Source: Eutreptiella sp. 'Long Island Sound 2002'
Taxonomy: Eukaryota > Euglenozoa > Euglenophyceae > Eutreptiales > Eutreptiaceae
Direction of reading: 5' to 3'
DNA length: 64,000 nt
Assembly: GCA_964036045.1 (NCBI GenBank)
Contig: OZ038380.1
Coordinates: 117,289,699 to 117,353,698, forward strand
A model generated the notes under the pieces. It was not told where the DNA came from. It made no database searches and saw only the letters and a list, made by a program, of their open reading frames with translations. Shown here piece by piece: positions 33,201 to 45,979 of the stretch. How positions within the stretch are numbered: the stretch's first letter is position 1; each line of letters begins with the position of its first letter. The translations under genes and the position numbers were made by a program.

Positions 33201-35192
33201 ACCCCTGGTGGACCAGCTGGGAGAAGAGGCCGTTGGCATGAAACTCTCAGCAGATTTGACCTCCATGTGACTTACATTCCGGGTCGCTACAACACAGTGG
33301 CGGACGCCCTGAGTCGCTGGGCCTACCCAGCCTCAGAGGCTTACTCTGAAGTGAGTTTTCATGGGACAGCGACGGATAAAGCTGAAGTGATCGAGTTCGA
33401 CAAGGAGGAACAAGCACTAATCAAGAAACATTGTCTCCAATGTTCGATTAAAAATCGGATGAAGGTGGATTTGGTCAGATGCAAGGAGATTACCAAGGCA
33501 GATCAGACTGAAAGGGTTAACTCTGACTCTGAGTCGTCGCTGCCACTCCTGAATGTATTTCCTCTGACGAGATCCAAAGCGAAATCTACGCTCCCTCCAC
33601 AGCAAAAGGACAAGGAAACTTCCTTCCTCTATGTGGATTGGACGAAGATGTACAAGGAGGACAGGTTCTTTGGGTCTGTATACCACAAGTTGAAAGGGGA
33701 CAAGCCTTACGACTCTGAAGAGACGTCTGATTTCAAAATCCAAGGCGACAAGTTATTTTGGCAAGGACAGATTTGTGTTCCTGATTGTCTGATTGACCAA
33801 TATGTCAAACATTGGCATCGGAATGAGACAGCCCACACACATTCTCGTGTGCTGGAACAGGAGCTACGCCACAGAGTGTACACAAGGGACCTCAAGGGTG
33901 CCTGTGAACGAGTTGCCAAAGGATGCAAGCAATGTCAGGCGACCATCCCCAAGAATCAAAAGGCAGAAGGACTACTGAAGGGATTACCAATTCCTGAGAG
34001 GCTGTTCGACAAGGTGACGGCGGATGTCTTCGAGTTGGGACAAATCCAAGAGGAATGTCTCTACACGAGGAAGCCTATCGATGGGGTTTTGTTAATTCAA
34101 GACCGCCACAGTGGCTACATCCAAGTCCTCCCTTGCAACACGAAGCATCTCACATCTGAAATGGCTGCCAAGTGGACTGCAAGTCAGTGGATGAGTAACT
34201 GGGATGTTCCCAGTGAAATTCTGACGGACAGTGGGAAAGAGTTCATTGGGACTTGGTGGGAGAACATGTGTGCCCTATTGGGAGTTCATCACCTTCGTGC
34301 CCGAGTCTACGACCATCGAGCTCTCCCTGCTGAACGCGCTGGAAGGATTCTTATCTCCATTCTGAGAAAATTCCTGGCGACTGAAAAAGACTACAATTGG
34401 TTGGAGACAATTTACTGTGTCTTGAGAAGATACCATCGCACCAAGAATTACACTGGATTAAGTCCGAATGAGCTGGTTTTTGGTCGTGAGAAGATGGGTC
34501 CAGGACCAGTGATGTATCATCCAAGGCAGTGCTACGACGCATCACAATGGTTTGAGAAGATCAAGGATCTAGAGTCCAGATGGGTCAAAGCCAAGGTGGA
34601 AAGTCAAGCAGATTGGTTGAATTTCAAAAATAAGTCAAGAACGCAAGGAAAACCCTTCGAGAAAGGCCAGCAAGTTTGGCTTCGTAAGTCAGACGAGACC
34701 CTGAAGGACGACAACAAATTGTTACCTTTGTGGGATGGCCCATTCCAAGTCAAAAATCAACTAAGTGAGACTACATTCAACATTGAGATTGAGCCAGGCA
34801 GGCATCAAGAAGTACATCGAGATCGTTTGAAGGCCGAAGTACCCTGCCCCAAAGGAAGGTTCAAGCCTCTCTATTGGACTTCGATGTACCTGAGCGACAG
34901 AAAGATGGTCACAAGCAGTTTCGAGTTGGAGAAGATTCTTGAGTACAAGAAGAATGCTCGAGGCAAGTGGTACCTTCTGTGCAGATGGAAAGGATTCGGT
35001 CCAGAAGAAGACAAATGGGAGCCAGCTTCAAGTTTTATCCATGGGTATACTGATACTTTCATCAAGTTCCTGAAGAAACACCCTGAGATTGACAAAGAGC
35101 TCTCGCTGATCAAGGATTGTGTCACCAAGGAAGACTTACAAGCACAAGAAGAAGCTCCAATCGTGGCATCATCCATTTCAGACAAGATCTGA
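30216..35192 (+). pseudogene. E1 pol (protease, NPPF domain, RT, RNase H, integrase, chromodomain), one internal stop
   Basis: In frame with gag and directly after its TAG; there is no convincing ATG near the start, the first start-like codon being a GTG at 30,291. Numbering from that GTG: protease with LIDNGSEVNLV (Asp54) and YDLFLGQPWL; a methyltransferase-like domain at about 217-348 with WINPPF (Asn272); reverse transcriptase with LDLRHGFHQMPL and YIDD at 32,460-32,471. A TAA at 32,445-32,447 falls four codons before YIDD and would remove the RT palm and everything downstream. The rest is open to 35,192: RNase H (RTDASRYAIG, REQEAYA, LTDHKSL, NTVADALSRW), integrase with Asp at 34,023, Asp at 34,227 and Glu at 34,332, a GPF motif (LPLWDGPF), and a C-terminal chromodomain at 34,918-35,085 (RWKGFGPEEDKWEP). 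This is dead as a single polyprotein unless the TAA is read through. Confidence 0.92.
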
Positions 35193-36016
35193 TCAGCATT
35201 TGGGTCGCCGAAACTTTCGAAGAGGTTTACGGTCGACATATACCCTTGGCATGGGGACAATACAGTCCTGACGCATCGTCTATGTGGTTCGATGGACAGA
35301 TGATGGGACATTCTGGGGTCATCCTGGTCATTCCATCCATCATTCTCATCATGGCCATCATGTGAATCATGTGCTTCATCTCAGATGATTCCAATCGGAA
35401 GTTCCGAGAGGCCTTTATCCTCAACCACGACGACACTATCGCCTTTTGCTGTCGGCTGGGCCCCTCTACTCGCCTTGGGAAGGACTCGTTCGAGTTCTTG
35501 CTCATTACAGAGATTCTGGCACATGACTGAGTCTGATCCATTTCATGTGTTTGACGGATCTGCTCAGAATGTGATTACCATCAGCTCTTACATTGAGACA
35601 GTTGGTTTCTCTTCCAAACGACCACTGTCAAAGGGCTTATATAGACCAAGTGACGACGATGGTGTTCTTACTTGTGTCGACTCGCTGTTCATCTGTGGAT
35701 TGTGTTGGAATCCCCCTCAGAATCAGCTCAATTTTGGCAAATTCCCAGTACCAAGCATGGGATGCTTATACATTCTGGGACTATAACGAGTCAATTACCA
35801 CTTCTGGCTCATACTGGCATTAAACATGAAGCCCTGGAGACAATACTGACAGTGTGGTCATTACTCACTGCGTTTTCTTGGCTATCATTACTTTAAATGA
35901 TTGGATTTCCATCATGGGGATCATCATCATCATGAGGATTTGACCTGGATTGGCGATGAATGAGAACTGGATTTCCGTTCAACACTACACACAGTGTCTA
36001 TCGACATTGAATCGGA
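35193..36016 (+). other. E1 3' untranslated region, proximal part
   Basis: No gene. An ATC/ATG-rich stretch lies at 35,290-35,390. It continues after the nested insertion at 47,614-48,116, which together gives an untranslated tail of about 1.3 kb. E2 has a comparable 1.85-kb tail. Confidence 0.7.
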
Positions 36017-36026
36017 CCTATTTTGG

Positions 36027-36390
36027 GATGACATATGCGTGGACTAAGGGTCAAAAGAATTATTGGACTAGATGACAAGCAAAGTTGACGGGGGGTGGTC
36101 ATGTTTCTTATAGTTCAATTAGTCTAGCTCATGACATGGGCAATTAGTCTTGGGGGTGAACTTGTTGCCCTAGCATGATGTACCATGATGGTGCAAGACA
36201 ACTTATTGTCCTAGCGTGATTCACCATGATGGTGCGGGGCAACTTGTTCTCCTAGCATGATACACCGCTATCTCAACTTGTTGCCCTAGCATGATCCACC
36301 ACAATCTTCACGGCCAGCTTGCTGTCCTAGCATGATATACCACTTTTTCAACTTTTTGTCCTACCTAGTATGATGTACCATTGTACGGTG
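36027..36390 (+). repeat. Left terminal inverted repeat with internal subrepeats
   Basis: Inverted match of 47,275-47,603. The outer part contains catttcttatagttcaattagtc-like sequence common to both ends. The inner part is five or so copies of a 40-60 bp unit with AACTTGTTGCCCTAGCATGA, close to the AACTTATTGCCCTAGCATGG unit of the right end. Confidence 0.88.
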
Positions 36391-38055
36391 CGCTCAATGA
36401 AAATCTAATGAGTCCAGCCATCAAATAGCAGCAGGGTTAAGGATCACAAAGGTTCCACATACATAGGTGTGGCAATGGGCACATTTTGTGACGTTGTGAT
36501 GCATAGATTGTATGTTTGTGTGGCTGGAGTGCCAAACATCCAAACCGAAAAAGCTCAAGGTCAAATAGCATGAACAACCCCATCGCACTTTTATGACAGC
36601 AAAAATTGAAATGATAACTTGATTGTACCACTTAGGGCTGGCTGGATGGCTATGTTTCGTCTTAGCCCATGGCCTTTCATCCATATATGGGGAGGACCCC
36701 GCTTTGACACACGACACCCTGTGTCCTATGCATCTACCCTGATTTCCACTTTGGGTCCCCAAGTGGCCACCACACTTACCCAACGCAAATGCCCAATTGG
36801 CCAACACACTCATCTATGGGGGGTGCATGTGTGCACCCGGTTCGTGACGGCCACTTACGTGACATCTACTTAGGTGGAAAATAGGGGGGCAGATGCATCA
36901 TAACATTCCCTATGCATGGTTGTATGCAAAGTACATTGCATCTAACGGGGCCAAAAACAACACCCATACTCCTTATACCATGAAACCGTGCTGTTAACTT
37001 CAACCATGAACAACCTTGATTACCATGAACCTTCCATGACCTTATGCTTGTGTGATGTTTCTTTGCTCCCCTTGACTTGCCTTGCTACCAACACATTTTT
37101 GGGAAAAGAATTGCAAAAAATTCAACAGAACATAAAGAAAATTTTAAAAAATAAATCTACATGCCTCCAAAGGTTACATGTACTTGCTGGAATATGCAAT
37201 GGCGCGGAAAGTGACCACATACTACTTGCAAAGAAAACCTAATAACAACACAAACGAGATCCCCGAAAGCTGACGTCAGTACCGGCTCTGCCTCTACCAG
37301 CCATCGTCAATGCCACTTGGCACGTGGCTTGTATAATGCTCCCACGGATGGAGTGCCCAGGTCTAGCTGAAACCTGTCAACAAACATTTTCTTGTCATGC
37401 AATGGTTAGTGAATAGCATCTATCTCGCACGTGGTGCATTGTACAAGGTGAAAATAGTGAATAGCATCTACCTTGCAAGTGGTGCATTGTACAGTGTGAA
37501 AATTTGGCATATGGGTGTTTGTACGACGATTCAAGGTTGTACATACAATATCTTATAAAAAAAAAACAAAGCATGCAAAAACAACAAGCCACAAACTACA
37601 AAAATCATATGTGAACCCCTTGGGTGCTAATAATGTACACCCAAAGCTTCATGCCTGCTTCTTTGGTCCTTATTGGACCCTCACCCTTAGCGGGCCTTCA
37701 TTCTCGGTGTTGATTCATTCAGCTTTCCTTGATAGGGCCTGGAGGCAAAAATGGCAGAAACGGTGGGAGGGGGGGGGGGGATGCATGCAATGCATGACAC
37801 ATGCATGAGGGGGGGCTGCAGGGGGTAATCTTTTTTTTGATGCCATTTTTGGACATGCCAAACAAATACCGAACCAGCATCCCTCCCTGTGCGCACCTTG
37901 GTCCATCCATGTTGACCGCCATCTGAAGATATTTGGAAAGAGCAAAACTAGAGGATGAAATTATGGGCCAAATTGTGCACCCACTGAGTAGTGCTTGAAA
38001 ACAACCTCTACGAGGCAATACCACTCGGCTTTGTGCGCCGAATAATGCCTCTAAC
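36391..38055. other. TIR element interior, no recognisable gene
   Basis: A 130-codon minus-strand frame at 36,421-36,813 has no family motif. A short tandem pair lies at 37,405-37,500 (gtgaatagcatctatctcgc / gtgaatagcatctaccttgc), followed by poly-A and poly-G runs at 37,555-37,570 and 37,768-37,781. Nothing here is supported as a gene. Confidence 0.4.
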
Positions 38056-38473
38056 CAAAGTCTGAGCAAAGAATCTGAACGTTGGGACTGACTGGGCAGA
38101 CAGCAAAAGCTGCAAAAAATGAGCATATAATGCAGGAACGGATGTGTTGAATGCAGGGTTCTCAGGAGTTGATCACTATGGCTGGCAGACACTGCAGCAC
38201 AGGCACGTTGCTGGCACAATGCACTGCAGAAGAAATGAGCAGGAAAAACCGTGAAAAAACCTCCCTGTGAACAAAATCTGAGCAAGGAATCTGGAACTTG
38301 GGACTGACTGGGCAGACTGCCAAATCTCCAGAAAATGAGCATGCAATGCAGGAACGGATGTGATGGGATGCAAATGTCCCAGGAGTTGATGACTATGGCT
38401 GTCAGACACTGCAGCAATGTACAGGAAGGTGGGTGGCACTTTGCATTGCAGAAGAAATGAGCAGAAAAACCTG
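38056..38473. repeat. Tandem duplication, ~207-bp unit, two copies
   Basis: Both copies carry gggactgactgggcagac, atgcaggaacggatgtg, aggagttgat.actatggctg and attgcagaagaaatgagcag-like words, at about 38,056-38,266 and 38,267-38,473. The 266-codon minus-strand frame across it repeats PSQSQ..DSLLR because of this duplication and is not accepted as a gene. Confidence 0.8.
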
Positions 38474-39175
38474 GCTGGATCACTCTGCGTCTGAAAAGAG
38501 GTCCCCACTCAGCAACCACGACACACTGCTTGTGTGGACAGGCAAACAGTGGGGATCACTGTCATTCTTCTTCCATGTACTGACCACACACCCGCAGAAA
38601 GACACGCTGCTCTCTGGAAAACTCCTCGGTGGAATTGTTGTTTGCCGAACCGGCAGTGGAACCAGCGGCAAGTGAACTGAACGCACAAGCACCTGCAATA
38701 TACAAAAACAGAACTCGAAAACAAAAAGGACAGTCTACAAGCATTCGAAAACAATGCAAACACAGCATTGGAAACATGAACCTGCACGCTTGCAATCACC
38801 ACTCAACAATCCACTTGCGTCGCACTTGAATGTAAGGTCTTTTGTTGTGTTTTGTTGCAAAGACACGTGCATTCTGTGTCGTTTTTGTGAAGTCATTTGA
38901 GTCTCGCTTTTCGCTTTCGAATCTGTTTGTTCGTGTCACAGGTGGAAAACGCCCCTTTTGTTTTGTTGATATTTCGACAGTCATCTCGCTTTTGTTTTTC
39001 GCTTTTGAATACGTTTGTTTTGCAGGTGGAGGAACAGCTTGCATCGCATCACATCCGTGAATGAAGTTGAAAAACAAAAGCGCTACCAAAGCGAAACTAA
39101 TCAATGCAACACCAGAGCGAAACAACAAAAGCGACTCATCCAAACACAGCAAAATTGGCATGGCGATGCACCTGC
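38474..39175. other. TIR element interior, no recognisable gene
   Basis: AT-rich sequence with only short frames (up to 121 codons, minus strand 38,796-39,161) and no motif. A pair of cgcttttcgctttcgaatctgtttg-like words occurs at about 38,905 and 38,988. Confidence 0.4.
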
Positions 39176-41640
39176 CATATCAAGGCACTCTGCTATCTAC
39201 CTAGATGCACTAGCGGACACTAGCGTTGCCCAGCATAGGAACCCACCATGAGACAAGAAGTGTTGAGATGGTAAAGTAACAGTCATAGTGGCCGCCCCAA
39301 AAATTTTGGGGCTCGTAGACCCGCCATATCCAAGCACTATGGAATCTACCTGGATGCACTGGCAGACTTGAAATTGTTGTCAAGCATAGGAACCCACCAT
39401 GGGATAAGAAGTGTTTTGAGTGTGAGGTAACACTCATAGTGGCAGCCCCAAAAATTTGGGGCTGAATGGACCCACCATATCCAAGCACCATGCAATCTAC
39501 CTATGTACATTCACTTGCGGCCAAGCATAGGAACCCACCATGGGGAAGGAAGTGTTGAGAGGGTGAGGTAACACTCATAGTAGCTGCCTCAAAAATTTTG
39601 AGGCGAACTGACCCACCTAGACGCACTAGCGGACTTGAAAATGTGGCCAAGCACAGGATGTTGAAGTTGAAAGCATGCACTAACACTTAGAGTAGCTGCC
39701 CCAAAAACTCTAGACTGAGTGAACCCGCTATATGCAGTCACCATTTAATCTACCTAGACACACCGGCGGACTTGAAATTGTTACCAAGCGGGGGAAGTTG
39801 CCATGGGGAGATGAAGTGTGCGGTAACACTCATAGTAGCTGCCCCGAAAACTCCAAGCTGAATGAACCCGCTATATAGGAGGACTATGTACACTACCTAG
39901 ACGCACCAGCGGACTTGAAATTGTTGCCCAGCATAGGAACCCACCATGGGATAAGAAGTGTTGAGAGGGTGAGCTAATACTCATGTAGCTGCCCCCCAAA
40001 AATTTTGGGCTGAACGGAGCCGCCATATCCATGCACTATGCAATCTTCCTATGTACACACCTTGGCTCACTTGAAATCGTTACCAGAGAGGTTCACCCCA
40101 AAGTTGTGGGGCGGCTACTATGAGTGTTACCTCAGCCCTTCAACACTTCGTTTCCCATGGTTGGTTCCTATGCTGGGTACCAACTTCAAGTCCGCCAGTG
40201 CGCCCACGTAGTTTGCAAAGTGCCTGGATATGATGGGTCCATTCGGCCCAAATATGTTTCGGGCAGCTGCTGTGAGTGTTACCCTACCCTCTGGATCCGC
40301 CATTTCCAAGCACTATGCAATCTACCTATGTACACACACTAGCGGACTTGAAATTGTTGCCAAGCATAAGAACCCGCCATGGGATAAGAAGTGTTGAGAA
40401 GGTGAGTTATCACTCATAGTAGCTGCCCCCCCCCGCCCCCCCCCCCCCCAGAAAATTGTGGGCTGAATGGACCGCATCCGAGCACTATGCAATCTACCTA
40501 TGAAACTTCATTGGCGGACTTGAAATTGTTGCCAAGTGCATGGGAAACCAATGGTTGACAACGCGGGGCATTACCCATAGTAGCTGCTCCGGAACTTCTG
40601 GGCTGAATGGTCCCGCCATATCCAGGCACTGTGCAATCTACCAAAACGCATGGGCATACTTGAAATCGTTGCCAAGCATAGGAACCCACAATGGGATAAA
40701 AAGCAGAGTGGTCCTTAATGGGGGGGAAAAAAGTGCTGCATTACACAGCTTTTCCAAAAAAGCCCGCGGGCGCAGGCACACCATGTGTTGGCAGTGGGCG
40801 ACCGGCGGTTCGTGGCGGTTGGTAGCGGATGGTGGCGGTTGGTGGTTGGAGATTGGTGGTTGATGGTGTTTGGTGGTGTTTGGTGGTTGGCGGTTGATCG
40901 CCGTTGGCGGTTGGCGGTTGGTGGCGAGTGGCGGACGGCAGCGGTTTGTGGTGGGCGGCTGATGGTCCCTTGGGGTGGTCCTCAAGGGCGGTCCTTAACA
41001 AAAGAAATATATAGTCCCTTATGGACCCCCTGATAAGAAGTGTTGAGACGGTGAGGTAAGGTAACACTCATACTAGCCCCCCCAGAAATTTTGGGGCGAT
41101 GGACCTGCCATATCCAGGCACTATGCAAACTACCTAGCGGACTTTAAATTGTTCCCAGACAAAGGAGCCCACCATGGGACAAGAAGTGTTGTGAGGGTGA
41201 GGTAACATTCATAGTGGTAGCCCAAAGAGAATTGAGGCGAGTGGACCCACCTAGACACACTAGCGGACTTGAAATTGTGGCCAAGCGTACGAGCGCACCA
41301 TGGGAAATGATGTTTTCAAAGGTTGAGGTAACACTCATAGTAGCTGCCCTCAAAAATGCGGGTTGAATGGACCCGCCATATCAAACTGCCAGTTAATCTA
41401 GACACAGCGGCACACTTGAAATTAATGCTAGGCCCGGTAGCCTCATGGAGGTTGAAGCATTCAGAGCGTGCTGTAACACTTACAATAACACTCATAGTAG
41501 CGACCCCAAAAATTGTGGGGCGATGGACCTGCCATATCCAGGCACTCTGCTATCTACCTAGATGCACTAGCGGACTTGAAATCGTTGCCCATGGCAGGTT
41601 TCTTGGCTTGGCAACAATTTCAAGACCGCCAGTATGTCTA
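39176..41640 (+). repeat. Left array of ~155-bp units (inner inverted repeat, left arm)
   Basis: Each unit reads roughly: ggcggacttgaaattgttgc, caagcataggaacccaccat, gggataagaagtgttgagag, gtgaggtaacactcatagta, gctgcccc, a short hairpin around AAATTT, then gaacggacccgccatatcca and gcactatgcaatctacctag. Units are 120-230 bp and mutated individually. Segments 39,660-39,900, 40,010-40,085, 40,320-40,530 and 41,140-41,530 have close inverted partners in the right arm. Units at 40,085-40,300 run in the opposite direction within this arm. Non-unit sequence at 40,700-41,030 includes a GGCGGTTGGT-type minisatellite at about 40,800-40,945. The 60-100 codon frames in it are repeat artefacts. Confidence 0.88.
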
Positions 41641-42330
41641 GGTACACTGCATTGGTGCCTGGATATGGCGGGTCCTTTCACCCAAAAATCTTTGGGGCGC
41701 CTATTATGATAGTTACCTCACCATCTCAACACTTCTTACCCCATGGCGGGTTCCTATGCTTGGCAACAATTTCAAGTCCGCCAGCGCGTCCAGGTGCATT
41801 GCATAGTGCCTTGATATAGCGGGTTCATTCAGCCTAGAAATTCTTGGGGTACCTACGATGGGTGTTGCCGCAAGCTCTAAGGTCTGAAAACTTCTTATCC
41901 CATGGTAGGTTCCTCCGCTGAGCAACAATCAACAAATCCACTAGTGCGTCTAGGGAGATTGCATGGTGCTTGGATATGGTGGGTCCATTCAGCCCCAAAT
42001 TTTTAGGGCTGCCACTATGGGTGTTACCTCACACTCAAAACACTTCTTCCCCCATGGTGGGTTCCTATGCTTGGCAACAATTTCAAGTCTGCCAGTGCAT
42101 CCAGGTAGATTCCATAGTGCTTGGATATGGCGGGTCTACGAGCCCCAAAATTTTTGGGGCGGCCACTATGACTGTTACCTTACCATCTCAACACTTCTTG
42201 TCTCATGGTGGGTTCCTATGATGGGATATGAAGTATTGAGAGGATGAGGTCACACTCATAGTAGCTGCACCAAAGGTTTGTGGGCTCAATGGGCCTGCCA
42301 TATCTAGCCACCATTCAATCTCCCTAGACG
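41641..42330 (-). repeat. ~155-bp units in reverse orientation, central copy
   Basis: Reverse-oriented units. The stretch 41,960-42,225 is a near-exact inverted copy of 39,230-39,490; for example ggtgggttcctatgcttggc here matches gccaagcataggaacccacc there. It therefore forms a second palindrome centred near 40,730, apart from the main one centred near 42,400. Confidence 0.82.
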
Positions 42331-43170
42331 CATTGTTGTTGATTGCCCCAGGCGTCAATTAGGCAGAAGAGAAGGGGAAAGGGCACAAGCAACCATGTTT
42401 CAGATTCCCAGGGACGTGCCCAGTGCCCACGTACAGGGCCCCGATACAGGGCTCTGTGCCTTCGTTCATTGGTCTCAAAGTGAAACGGACACTGCACAGT
42501 GGAGGAAGCGCAACACAAAAGAATGAACATTTGCAAAATCTGTAAAAGCGCGCATTGATGAATTATAAGACAAACATCTGACATGCAGCAACCTGCATAT
42601 TCGCCCTTTGTTTGCACAAATCAACTTCGAAACCTGTAACACAAAAAAAGGCAGAACCAAAAGCAACTTTCAAAACGACACATCAATTAAAATGTAACAA
42701 GGCATTGCAGCGAAATGGAACAAACCCATTCAGAGTTCACTGTTGCAACCACACGTCAAAGTACAAAGAACGTTATGATACAAGAACAAGCACAAAACAG
42801 GCACAACCTGCAAAAAATCAACTAATGCTCATTGAATTCTGAACTTCAATTGAGCTTGACTTCTGAATTGCACTTCAAATTCATTATTTAACTTGAAAGC
42901 TGAACAAAGGGGCATGCAAGTGCACACCCGAATAACCCCCATGCAATGCATTGACCTAACATGGCCCAGACACATCAGAAAGGAGTTCTGACATGGCAAC
43001 GAACATGTGGCCCAGCGCAGGATGTTGACCCATCAGCAGTGCTGATATGCATGGGGTGCTTGCTTGTTGGGGAGGAGGGGGGGACCGGTGTGGTGCGCGT
43101 TGCAGTGTCCGTTTCACTTTGAGACCAATGAACGAAGGCACAAAGCCCAGTCAATTTGAGGTTTGGTGCG
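42331..43170. other. Loop between the inverted arrays, no recognisable gene
   Basis: Unique-looking sequence at the centre of the main inverted repeat. Frames are under 100 codons and no transposase motif is seen. The words gtttcactttgagaccaatgaacgaaggc (about 43,108-43,138) and its near-complement gccttcgttcattggtctcaaagtgaaac (about 42,459-42,487) form a further inverted pair around the exact middle. Confidence 0.6.
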
Positions 43171-45215
43171 CACGCCCCAAAATCTTTGGGGTCGCTACTA
43201 TGAGTGTTATTGTAAGTGTTACAGCACGCTCTCAATGCTTCAACCTCCATGAGGCTACCGGGCCTAGCATTAATTTCAAGTGTGCCGCTGTGTCTAGATT
43301 AACTGGCAGTTTGATATGGCGGGTCCATTCAACCCGCATTTTTGAGGGCAGCTACTATGAGTGTTACCTCAACCTTTGAAAACATTATTTCCCATGGTGC
43401 GTTCGTACGCTTGGCCACAATTTCAAGTCCGCTAGTGTGTCTAGGTGGGTCCACTCGCCTCAATTCTTTTTGGGCTACCACTATGAATGTTACCTCACCC
43501 TCACAACACTTCTTGTCCCATGGTGGGCTCCTATGTCTGGGAACAATTTCAAGTCCGCTAGCGCGTCTAGGTAGTTTGCATAGTGCCTGGATATGTCCGC
43601 CAATGAAGTTTCATAGGTAGATTGCATAGTGCTCGGATGCGGTCCATTCAGCCCACAATTTTCTGGGCGGGAAGGGGGGGGGGCAGCTACTATGAGTGTT
43701 ACCTCAACCTTTGAAAACATCATTTCCCATGGTGCGTTCATACGCTTGGCACCAATTTCAAGTCCGCTAGTGTGTCTAGGTGGGTCCACTCGCCTCAATT
43801 CTTTTTGGGCCACCACTATGAATGTTACCTCACCCTCACAACACTTCTTGTCCCATGGTGGGCTCCTATGTCTGGGCACATTTTCAAGTCCGCTAGTGCG
43901 TCTAGGTAGTTTGCATAGTGCCTGGATACGTCCGCCAATGAAGTTTCATAGGTAGATTGCATAGTGCTCGGATGCGGTCCATTCAGCCCACAATTTTCTT
44001 GGGGGGGGGGGGGCAGCTACTATGAGTGTTACCTCACCTTCTCAACACTTCTTATCCCATGGCGGGTTCTTATGCCTGGCAACAATTTCCAGTCTGCTAG
44101 TGTGTGTACCTAGGTAGATTGCATAGTGCTTGGAAATGGCGGATCCATTCACCCCAAAGTTGTGGGGCGGCTACTATGAGTGTTACCTCAGCCCCTCAAC
44201 ACTTCGTTTCCCATGGTTGGTTCCTATGCTGGGTACCAATTTCAAGTTTGCCAGTGCGTCCACGTAATTTGCAAAGTGCCTGGATATGATGGGTCCATTC
44301 GGCCCAAATATTTTTCGGGAAGCTGTTGTGAGTGTTACCTTACCCTCTCCAGTAACAATTTCAAGTGAGCCAAGGTGTGTACATAGGAAGATTGCATAGT
44401 GCATGGATATGGCGGCTCCGTTCAGTCCAAAATTTTTGGGGGGGGAGCTACATGAGTATTAGCTCACCCTCTCAACACTTCTTATCCCATGGTGGGTTCC
44501 TATGCTGGGCAACAATTTCAAGTCCGCCAGTGCGTCTAGGTAGTCTACATAGTCCTCCTATATAGCGGGTTCATTCAGCCTAGAGTTTTCGGGGCAGCTA
44601 CTATGAGTGTTACCTCACCCTCTCAACACTTCCTTCCCCATGGTGGGTTCCTATGCTTGGCCGCCAATGAATGCACACAGGTAGATTGCATAGTGCTCGA
44701 ATATAGCGGCACCATTCAGTCCCAAATTTTTGGGGCTGCCACTATGAGTGTTACCTCACACTCCAAACACTGCTTATCCCATGGTGGGTTCCTATGCTTG
44801 GCAACAATTTCAGGTCCGCTAGTTTGTGTACATAGGTAGGTTGCCTAGTGCTTGGATATTGTGGGTCCATTCGGCCCGAAATTCTTTTGAGGGGGGGCAG
44901 CTACGATGAGTATTACCTGACACTCTCAACACTTCTTATCCCATGATGGGTTCCTATGCTGGGCAACAATTTCAAGTCCACCGGTGCCTCTAGGTAGCCT
45001 ACATAGCCCTCCTATATAGCGGGTTCATTTAGCCTGGAGTTTTCGGGGCAGCTACTATGAGTGTTGCCGCACACTTCATCTCCCCATGGCAACTTCATCC
45101 GCTTGGCAACAAATTCAAGTCCGCCGGTGTGTCTAGGTAGATTAAATGGTGATTGCATATAGCGGGTTCACTCAATCCAAAGCTTTCCGCTTAGCTACTA
45201 TGAGTGTTACGGCAT
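43171..45215 (-). repeat. Right array of ~155-bp units (inner inverted repeat, right arm)
   Basis: Reverse-oriented units pairing with the left arm: 43,180-43,575 with 41,140-41,530; 43,930-44,115 with 40,320-40,530; 44,345-44,430 with 40,010-40,085; 44,960-45,210 with 39,660-39,900. It also carries its own tandem duplication of about 335 bp (43,351-43,680 and 43,684-44,010, including the gtgctcggatgcggtccatt word). Poly-G runs at 43,674-43,683 and 43,994-44,011 differ in length between copies. Confidence 0.88.
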
Positions 45216-45892
45216 GCTTTCACGTCTCACCTAGTGTGCACATCAGATGTATTGGAGAGCACCCTCCGAACGTGTAAGCGCCAGCAATGGGGTGGCTGCA
45301 ATGATGGACCTATGAGCACGGGTATCGACATTCTACACTCATCCTCTGCTGCCACAGTACACCCCGCCCCTCCCATGTCTCACTTACCCCCCACCCTTGT
45401 CATCATCCCCCCTATAGGGGGATTGTCACTTTGACAAAAAAGCGGGAACCCCTCCCGGTCCAACGAACACTTCCGTTCCGATGATATTATTTTAATTAGG
45501 TACTTAATTAGGTACCAGGCGGTTTTAGGTTAAAGGTTTGGGGAAATGAGGGGCTGTTGTGATTGGTAATTTGTAAAGTAGGTTGTAAGGGAATGGTGTC
45601 CCTCAACTACAGGACTGCTATTTCCCACCACGCCTCATTCTCTGCTATAGAAGCAGTACCACACTGGTGGGTTGTCCGTCCCAAAAGTGCCCATTCTGCC
45701 CGTGCCAAGAACAACAAGGGCCCCAGTCCTTGAAGGCGCCGAAGGAAAATAGGTTATATTGGAATTGGTTCGGTTTTCATGCTACAATCATGTGGTGCTA
45801 CCCCCCCCCCCCCCCTCGTGGGGGGACCTTCATGACCGGCCTGACCAGCCTCACCCTATCAATACTTCCTATCCCATGGCGGGTTCCTGGGC
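45216..45892. other. Spacer before the coiled-coil ORF
   Basis: No gene. A single ~60-bp piece of the 155-bp unit lies at about 45,857-45,915 (atcccatggcgggttcctgg then gcttggcagcaatttcaagt). It continues into the 5' part of the coiled-coil frame, so that frame's apparent N terminus is repeat-derived. Confidence 0.5.
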
Positions 45893-45979
45893 TTGGCAGC
45901 AATTTCAAGTCCACCACCACCAGAGTGGAGGAGGGTGAAGGAGGCAGAGAGAAAGAAGCTGGAGGGGGAGAGAAAGAGA

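Noticed and set aside
37719-38519. 266-codon minus-strand frame
   Set aside because: Internal repetition comes from the 207-bp tandem duplication, and its C-terminal part crosses poly-G runs; no family motif.
39210-44839. Frames of 60-100 codons such as MVLGYGGSIQPQIF
   Set aside because: They recur wherever the 155-bp unit recurs and are broken differently in each copy; repeat artefacts.
39176-45215. CRISPR-like regular repeats
   Set aside because: Units are ~155 bp, diverged, without unique spacers, and in a eukaryotic transposon.
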